Assembly: GCA_038182865.1 (NCBI GenBank)
Contig: CP116226.1
Coordinates: 3,968,001 to 4,032,000 of the forward strand
Origin: Microbacterium enclense
Lineage (GTDB): Bacteria; Actinomycetota; Actinomycetes; Actinomycetales; Microbacteriaceae
Length of the DNA: 64,000 bases
Reading direction: 5' to 3'
Under the pieces are notes generated by a model. That model was not told the origin of the DNA and did no database searches. It was given only the letters and a program-made list of their open reading frames with translations. Below are positions 60,125 to 64,000 of the stretch, piece after piece. The first letter of the stretch is position 1, and every line of letters starts with the position of its first letter. The translations under genes were made by a program, and so were the position numbers.

Positions 60125-61587
60125 GCCTCACAGTCACGACCGCCCCCGGCCGGCTGTTCATCGACGGGCGGTGGACGGATGCCGCCGACGGCGGCCGCAT
60201 GGACGTCATCGCCCCCTCCACCGGCGAGAAGATCATCGACGTCGCCCGCGGCACGATCGCCGACGTCGACGCGGCGGTCGCCGCTGCCCGCCGCGCGTTC
60301 GACGAGGGCCCGTGGCCGCGGATGTCGAGTCGCGAACGGGCGCGGATCCTGCAGCGGGCGTACGCGCTCATGCGCGAACGCGGCGAGGAGCTCGCGCAGG
60401 CGGAGAGCCTCGACGTCGGCAAGCCCATCACGTTCGCGCGCGTCGTCGACGTGAACAACGCCGCCGAGCTGTACGAGTACTACGCCGCGCTCGGCCACCG
60501 CCTCGACGGAGAAGTGCGCGAGATCACCGCCGACGCCCACGCCTATGTGCGCAGCGAACCGCTCGGGGTCGTCGCGGCCATCACGCCGTTCAACTTCCCG
60601 CTGATCCTGTCGAGCACGAAGATCGCTCCCGCCCTGGTCGCGGGGAACACCGTCGTGCACAAGCCCGCCAGCGACACCCCGCTGAGCGCCCTGCTGATGG
60701 CGGAGCTGCTGCGCGACGCCGGCGTCCCCGATGGCGTGTTCAACGTCGTCACCGGACCGGGGTCGACGCTGGGCGACCACCTCGTCTCCCACCCCGACGT
60801 CGACAAGGTCGCGTTCACCGGCTCGACCGAGATCGGCGCCCACGCGGCGGCCCTCGCGGGAGAGACGCTCAAGCCGTTCACCGCCGAGCTGGGCGGCAAC
60901 GCCGCGAACATCCTCTTCGCCGACGCCGACCTCGACCGCGCCATCCACACCGTCATCTCGGCGTTCGTGTTCAACGCGGGGCAGTTCTGCATGGCGGGTC
61001 CGCGGTTGCTCGTGGAGCGCCCGATCTACGGCGTGGTCCTCGGCATCCTGAAGGAGGCCGTTCCGCAGGTGCCGTTCGGTGACATCGCCGACCCGGCGAC
61101 CGTGATCGGACCCGTCGCGAGCCGCACACAGCTCGACAAGGTCGCCGCGATGGTCGATCGCGCACGCGCCGCGGGGGCCCGCGTCGTCACGGGCGGCCAT
61201 GCCGTCGAGCGCGAGGGCGGCTTCTACTACGCGCCGACGGTCCTCGCCGACCTCGACCCCGACGCCGAGGTCGTCGTCGACGAGGTGTTCGGGCCCGTGC
61301 TCACCGTGCAGCCCTTCGACACCGACGACGAGGCGATCGCCCTCGCCAACGGCACGCGGTACGGCCTGGCCAGCGGCATCCAGACCTCCGATCTCGCCCG
61401 GGCACACCGGGTCGCCGCGCGCCTGCGGGCGGGGATCACCTGGGTCAACGGTTGGGCGATCCTCGATCCCGCCGTACCGTTCGGCGGGGTGAAGGCGTCG
61501 GGCTGGGGACGCGAGGGCGGTCCCGAAGCGCTGCAGTCGTACCAGAAGGCGCACTCGATCGTCTTCGACCTGGGAGGTCGGGCGTGA
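60121..61587 (+). CDS. NAD-dependent aldehyde dehydrogenase
   Basis: 488 residues. Motifs: AITPFNFPLILSSTKIAPAL with oxyanion Asn, Glu in TAELGGNAANILF (~260), nucleophile Cys in FNAGQFCMAGPRLLV (~290) and EVFGPVLTVQPF. Belongs to the general ALDH class, oxidising aldehydes to acids; it is distinct from the two ALDHs at 14.8-19.2 kb. It overlaps both the hydrolase and the ADH by four bases, which argues for a fixed pathway alcohol to aldehyde to acid. Confidence 0.9.
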   Translation: MSLTVTTAPGRLFIDGRWTDAADGGRMDVIAPSTGEKIIDVARGTIADVDAAVAAARRAFDEGPWPRMSSRERARILQRAYALMRERGEELAQAESLDVGKPITFARVVDVNNAAELYEYYAALGHRLDGEVREITADAHAYVRSEPLGVVAAITPFNFPLILSSTKIAPALVAGNTVVHKPASDTPLSALLMAELLRDAGVPDGVFNVVTGPGSTLGDHLVSHPDVDKVAFTGSTEIGAHAAALAGETLKPFTAELGGNAANILFADADLDRAIHTVISAFVFNAGQFCMAGPRLLVERPIYGVVLGILKEAVPQVPFGDIADPATVIGPVASRTQLDKVAAMVDRARAAGARVVTGGHAVEREGGFYYAPTVLADLDPDAEVVVDEVFGPVLTVQPFDTDDEAIALANGTRYGLASGIQTSDLARAHRVAARLRAGITWVNGWAILDPAVPFGGVKASGWGREGGPEALQSYQKAHSIVFDLGGRA

Positions 61588-62684
61588 CCGCGGGGCGTGC
61601 GGCCGTCGTCGAGGCCGACCGGCGCGTCGTCGTCTCCGAGGTCGAGTACGCCGAGCCCGGCCACGGCGAGGTGCTCGTGCGGCTCACCGCGACCGGCCTC
61701 TGCCACACCGATCTCGGGGTGCTCGCCGGTGGCATCCCCTTCCCCGTTCCGGGGATCATCGGGCACGAGGGGGCCGGTCGCGTCGAGAAGGTGGGCCCGG
61801 GGGTGCGAGAGGTGGGTCCCGGGGATGCCGTGCTCCTGAGCTTCACCTCGTGCGGGCTCTGCGACGCGTGCGCGTCCGCCCACCCGGCCTACTGCGACAC
61901 GTGGCTCCCCCGGAATCTCCTGGGGGGAATGCGCGGTGAGGACTCGGGGGGTATCACGCGCGGCGGAGAACGCCTCGCGGGACACTTCTTCGGACAGTCG
62001 TCGTTCGCGACCCACGCGATCGCCGACGAACGCTCGGTCGTGCGCGTCGCCGCTGACGCGGACCTCTCGGTGCCCGCCCCGCTCGGGTGCGGGGTGCTGA
62101 CCGGGTTCGGCTCGATGTGGAACGTGCTCGATCCCGGGCCCACCGACATCGTCGCCGTGTACGGCGCCGGGGCGGTCGGCCTCTCGGCCGTCATGGCCGC
62201 GAGCCTGCGCACGCCCGCCCAGCTCATCGCGATCGACCGGGTCGCCGCGCGCCTCGACCTCGCGCGCGAGCTCGGCGCGACCGACACCGTCGATGCCGCG
62301 AACGACGACGTCGCGACGCGCCTGGCCGACCTCACCGGCGGGCGCGGGGTCACGCTCGGCTTCGACACCACCGGGCACCCCGGAGTCGCGCGGACCGCGC
62401 TCGAGGCCGCGGCGGCGCGGGGCACCGTGCTGGTATGCGGGGCTCCCCCGCCCGGAACCGAGATCGCGGTGGACATCCAGGGGATCCTCACCGGCAAGAT
62501 CCTGCGTGGGGTCACGATGGGCGATGCCGATCCGCGCGAGCTCATCCCGCGGCTGGTCGCGCTGCACGCCGAGGGACGCCTCCCGCTGGAGAAGCTCGAG
62601 CACCGGTACACGCTCGACGAGATCACGGCGGCGATCGACGACATGCACCACGGTCGGACGGTGAAGCCGGTCATCGTTTACTGA
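61584..62684 (+). CDS. Zinc-dependent alcohol dehydrogenase (aryl-alcohol/class III-like)
   Basis: 366 residues from GTG 61584. The catalytic zinc site is visible in TGLCHTDLGVL (Cys, His region) and GHEGAGRVEKVG; the structural zinc site is the Cys cluster SCGLCDACASAHPAYC. The NAD-binding Rossmann motif is VYGAGAVGLSAVMAA, followed by the Asp in AIDRVAARLDLARELGA. GHFFGQSSFATHAI and GVLTGFGSMWNVL are family blocks of aryl-alcohol dehydrogenases. It oxidises an alcohol, supplying the aldehyde for the preceding gene's enzyme. A strong hairpin follows. Confidence 0.92.
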   Translation: MTAGRAAVVEADRRVVVSEVEYAEPGHGEVLVRLTATGLCHTDLGVLAGGIPFPVPGIIGHEGAGRVEKVGPGVREVGPGDAVLLSFTSCGLCDACASAHPAYCDTWLPRNLLGGMRGEDSGGITRGGERLAGHFFGQSSFATHAIADERSVVRVAADADLSVPAPLGCGVLTGFGSMWNVLDPGPTDIVAVYGAGAVGLSAVMAASLRTPAQLIAIDRVAARLDLARELGATDTVDAANDDVATRLADLTGGRGVTLGFDTTGHPGVARTALEAAAARGTVLVCGAPPPGTEIAVDIQGILTGKILRGVTMGDADPRELIPRLVALHAEGRLPLEKLEHRYTLDEITAAIDDMHHGRTVKPVIVY

Positions 62685-62687
62685 CGT

Positions 62688-62723
62688 CACGGATGCCGTG
62701 CGCGGTCCCGCACGGCGTCCGTG
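62688..62723 (+). terminator. 15-bp hairpin terminator after the alcohol dehydrogenase
   Basis: CACGGATGCCGTGCG and its complement (one G-T wobble) with loop CGGTCC, starting three bases after the ADH stop. GC-rich stem with only TT after it. Confidence 0.75.
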
Positions 62724-62730
62724 TTCCCGC

Positions 62731-62743
62731 CATAATCACCCCA
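62731..62743 (+). promoter_or_regulatory. -10 box with leaderless start, channel gene
   Basis: CATAAT (62731-62736) lies six bases before the ATG at 62743, directly behind the terminator of the ADH operon. Confidence 0.55.
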
Positions 62744-63462
62744 TGTACGGAGAACGACTCGCGCGCTGGGAGCGCGCGGTGGAGTGGCCCCTGGTCATCG
62801 CGGCCCTGATCTTCCTCGCCGCGTACGCGACCCAGATCCTCGCGACGCCCGAAGGGCTGGTCGAGACGGTGGCGGAGATCGTGCTCAAGGCGACGTGGGC
62901 CGTCTTCCTGGTCGACTACGTCGTCCGACTCGCGATCGCCCAGCACCGGTGGCGGTGGTTCTGGCGTCACCTGCTGGATCTCGCGATCGTGGCGCTGCCG
63001 GTCTTCCGGCCGCTGCGCCTCATGCGCTTCTTCACGATCATCGCGCTCATCCACCGCAACACCGGCACGATGCTCCGCGGACGCGTGGCGGTGTTCACCG
63101 TCGGCGCCACGGCCATGACCGTCTTCGTCGCCGCCCTCGCGGTCTACGACGCCGAGAAGGGCGGTGGCGGCCCGATCTCGACGTTCGGCGACGCCGTCTG
63201 GTGGGCGTTCGAGACGATCACCACCGTCGGATACGGCGACTACTACCCCGTCACGATCACGGGCCGCATCGTTGCGGTGGGACTCATGGTCGGAGGCATC
63301 GCCCTGATCGGTGTCGTGACCGCCACGCTCGCCTCGTGGATCGTGCAGCGCGTCTCGGTCGAGGCGGAAGAGGCGACCGCGGCGACCGAGACGCAGGTCG
63401 AGGCCCTGCGCGGCGAGATCGCCGACCTCAAGGAGATGCTGCGCGAGATCCCGCGCGCGTGA
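62743..63462 (+). CDS. Voltage-gated-like potassium channel
   Basis: 239 residues, about six membrane helices. The pore signature TTVGYGDYYP is at 160-169 after a pore helix WWAFETI; VFLVDYVVRLAIAQHRWRWFWRHLLDLAIVALPVFRPLRLMRFF (~53-98) resembles S2-S4, with only a few Arg in the S4-like helix, so voltage sensing may be weak. The C-terminal ~45 residues (VEAEEATAATETQVEALRGEIADLKEML) form a coiled coil suited to tetramer assembly. There is no RCK/TrkA-N domain. Confidence 0.9.
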   Translation: MYGERLARWERAVEWPLVIAALIFLAAYATQILATPEGLVETVAEIVLKATWAVFLVDYVVRLAIAQHRWRWFWRHLLDLAIVALPVFRPLRLMRFFTIIALIHRNTGTMLRGRVAVFTVGATAMTVFVAALAVYDAEKGGGGPISTFGDAVWWAFETITTVGYGDYYPVTITGRIVAVGLMVGGIALIGVVTATLASWIVQRVSVEAEEATAATETQVEALRGEIADLKEMLREIPRA

Positions 63463-63645
63463 AGACCGACGACCGAGCCGGGCCTCAGCCCGCCGGTCGC
63501 AGGACGTCGGCCGCGCGGTCCCGTGCGGACGGGCCCGCGCGAGCTCGTCCCGTTCGCGATGTCGGCGCGCTCTCCTCATCTTGAGTAAGGTAACCCTTGC
63601 CTAAGCCTTCGCCCCGGCATCCCCCTCCCGAAAGGACATCTCGCT
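63463..63645 (+). promoter_or_regulatory. Intergenic leader of the siderophore gene
   Basis: 183 bp between the channel stop and the binding-protein GTG. No gene is seen; it carries the iron box at 63586-63604 and a GAAAGGA ribosome site at 63630-63636. Confidence 0.5.
63586..63604. promoter_or_regulatory. DtxR/IdeR-type iron box
   Basis: TAAGGTAACCCTTGCCTAA matches the 19-bp actinobacterial iron-box consensus (TTAGGTTAGSCTAACCTAA) at 14 of 19 positions. It lies 42 bases before a siderophore-binding protein start, so iron-replete DtxR-type repression is likely. Confidence 0.75.
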
Positions 63646-64000
63646 GTGCCCTCACGCCGCCGCTCCTCGCACCGACTCACCCTCGCGGCATCCGTCGCCG
63701 GTCTCGCCCTCCTCGTCTCGGGGTGCGCGGGCGGGGCGACAGCCGCCCCCGAGTCCAGCGCCGCGTCGACCCACGAGGTCTCTCACGCCCGCGGGACGAC
63801 GGCGGTCTCGACCGCTCCGCAGCGCGTCGTGACGCTCGAACCGCTCGAGCTCGACACCGCGGTCTCCGTCGGCATCACCCCCGTGGGTGCGGCGGTGGCC
63901 AACATGGTCAACGGCGTTCCGAGCTACCTCGGCGTCGACGGCGTCACGCCCGTGGGCACCGTCAGCGAGCCCGATCTCGAAGCCATCGCCGCGCTCGAGC
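63646..64000 (+). CDS. Iron-siderophore ABC transporter binding lipoprotein (partial)
   Basis: GTG start at 63646 behind GAAAGGA; 118 codons are visible and the gene runs off the right edge. Basic N-terminus, hydrophobic core and lipobox LLVSGCAGG (Cys ~27) show a lipoprotein. From ~residue 55 the FecB/FhuD fold appears: APQRVVTLEPLELDTAVSVGITPVGAAVANMV and VGTVSEPDLEAIAALE, the first half of the siderophore-binding domain. It probably heads an iron uptake operon continuing to the right. Confidence 0.88.
   Translation, partial: MPSRRRSSHRLTLAASVAGLALLVSGCAGGATAAPESSAASTHEVSHARGTTAVSTAPQRVVTLEPLELDTAVSVGITPVGAAVANMVNGVPSYLGVDGVTPVGTVSEPDLEAIAALE

Noticed and set aside
60179..61492. Several frames overlapping the ALDH gene on both strands
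   Set aside because: They have shadow composition (Arg/Pro/Ser) and none has catalytic motifs or a ribosome site.

Overview
The window is dense, high-GC DNA (roughly 70 % G+C by eye) from an actinobacterium. Strong G/C preference at third codon positions, heavy use of GTG starts, TANNNT-type -10 boxes 6-7 nt in front of start codons (leaderless mRNAs), a GarA-type FHA protein, a DUF222-HNH endonuclease and the recurring heptamer GGATGCC/GGCATCC all point to Microbacteriaceae, most likely Microbacterium. No rRNA, tRNA, CRISPR array, IS element or phage gene was recognised; it reads as ordinary chromosome with several accessory islands.

Layout. 1-9.2 kb: mostly housekeeping: garA (cut by the left edge), a CopC-domain surface protein, lpd, a CYTH protein with a small partner, a class I amidotransferase, nnrE, a YihY membrane protein, an orphan prepilin peptidase, DUF1905, DUF2809, the mismatch glycosylase mug and an alpha/beta hydrolase. 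9.2-13.1 kb: a large GT39-like membrane glycosyltransferase and a secreted GH5 cellulase with a CBM2-like domain. 13.1-19.2 kb: a PucR regulator divergent from a CoA-acylating semialdehyde dehydrogenase, class III aminotransferase and aldehyde dehydrogenase operon. 19.2-22.6 kb: a translationally coupled membrane protein / ECF sigma / lipoprotein operon and a MarR-oxidoreductase pair. 22.7-26.3 kb: Lrp regulator, second class III aminotransferase and an APC permease that appears to start at ACG. 26.7-33.4 kb: XRE-cupin regulator, Dpp/Opp-type peptide importer and a divergent DUF1028 gene.

33.5-39.1 kb: a three-gene operon matching JetA, JetB and JetC (MksF/E/B-like SMC complex) of the Wadjet anti-plasmid system, with no JetD nuclease after it; a degenerate repeat tract lies where jetD would normally be. 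39.3-47.3 kb: membrane proteins, a DUF222-HNH protein with an internal 12-residue minisatellite, a MocR regulator and an LPRTG-anchored subtilase with a modified catalytic block. 47.4-52.2 kb: Na+/H+ antiporter, HSL-family hydrolase, PucR-like regulator and a HEAT-like protein carrying a hexanucleotide repeat. 52.2-62.7 kb: a complete branched-chain-type ABC importer (livKGFHM), a large LuxR-family regulator and a hydrolase / aldehyde dehydrogenase / zinc alcohol dehydrogenase operon. 62.7 kb to the end: a voltage-gated-like potassium channel and the start of an iron-siderophore binding lipoprotein behind a DtxR-type iron box.

Functionally, the window combines respiratory/TCA control (garA, lpd), scavenging of amino acids, amines and peptides with dedicated transporters and regulators, polysaccharide and surface functions, and one SMC defence-type complex. 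Functional assignments come from motif recognition only; no database search was possible.
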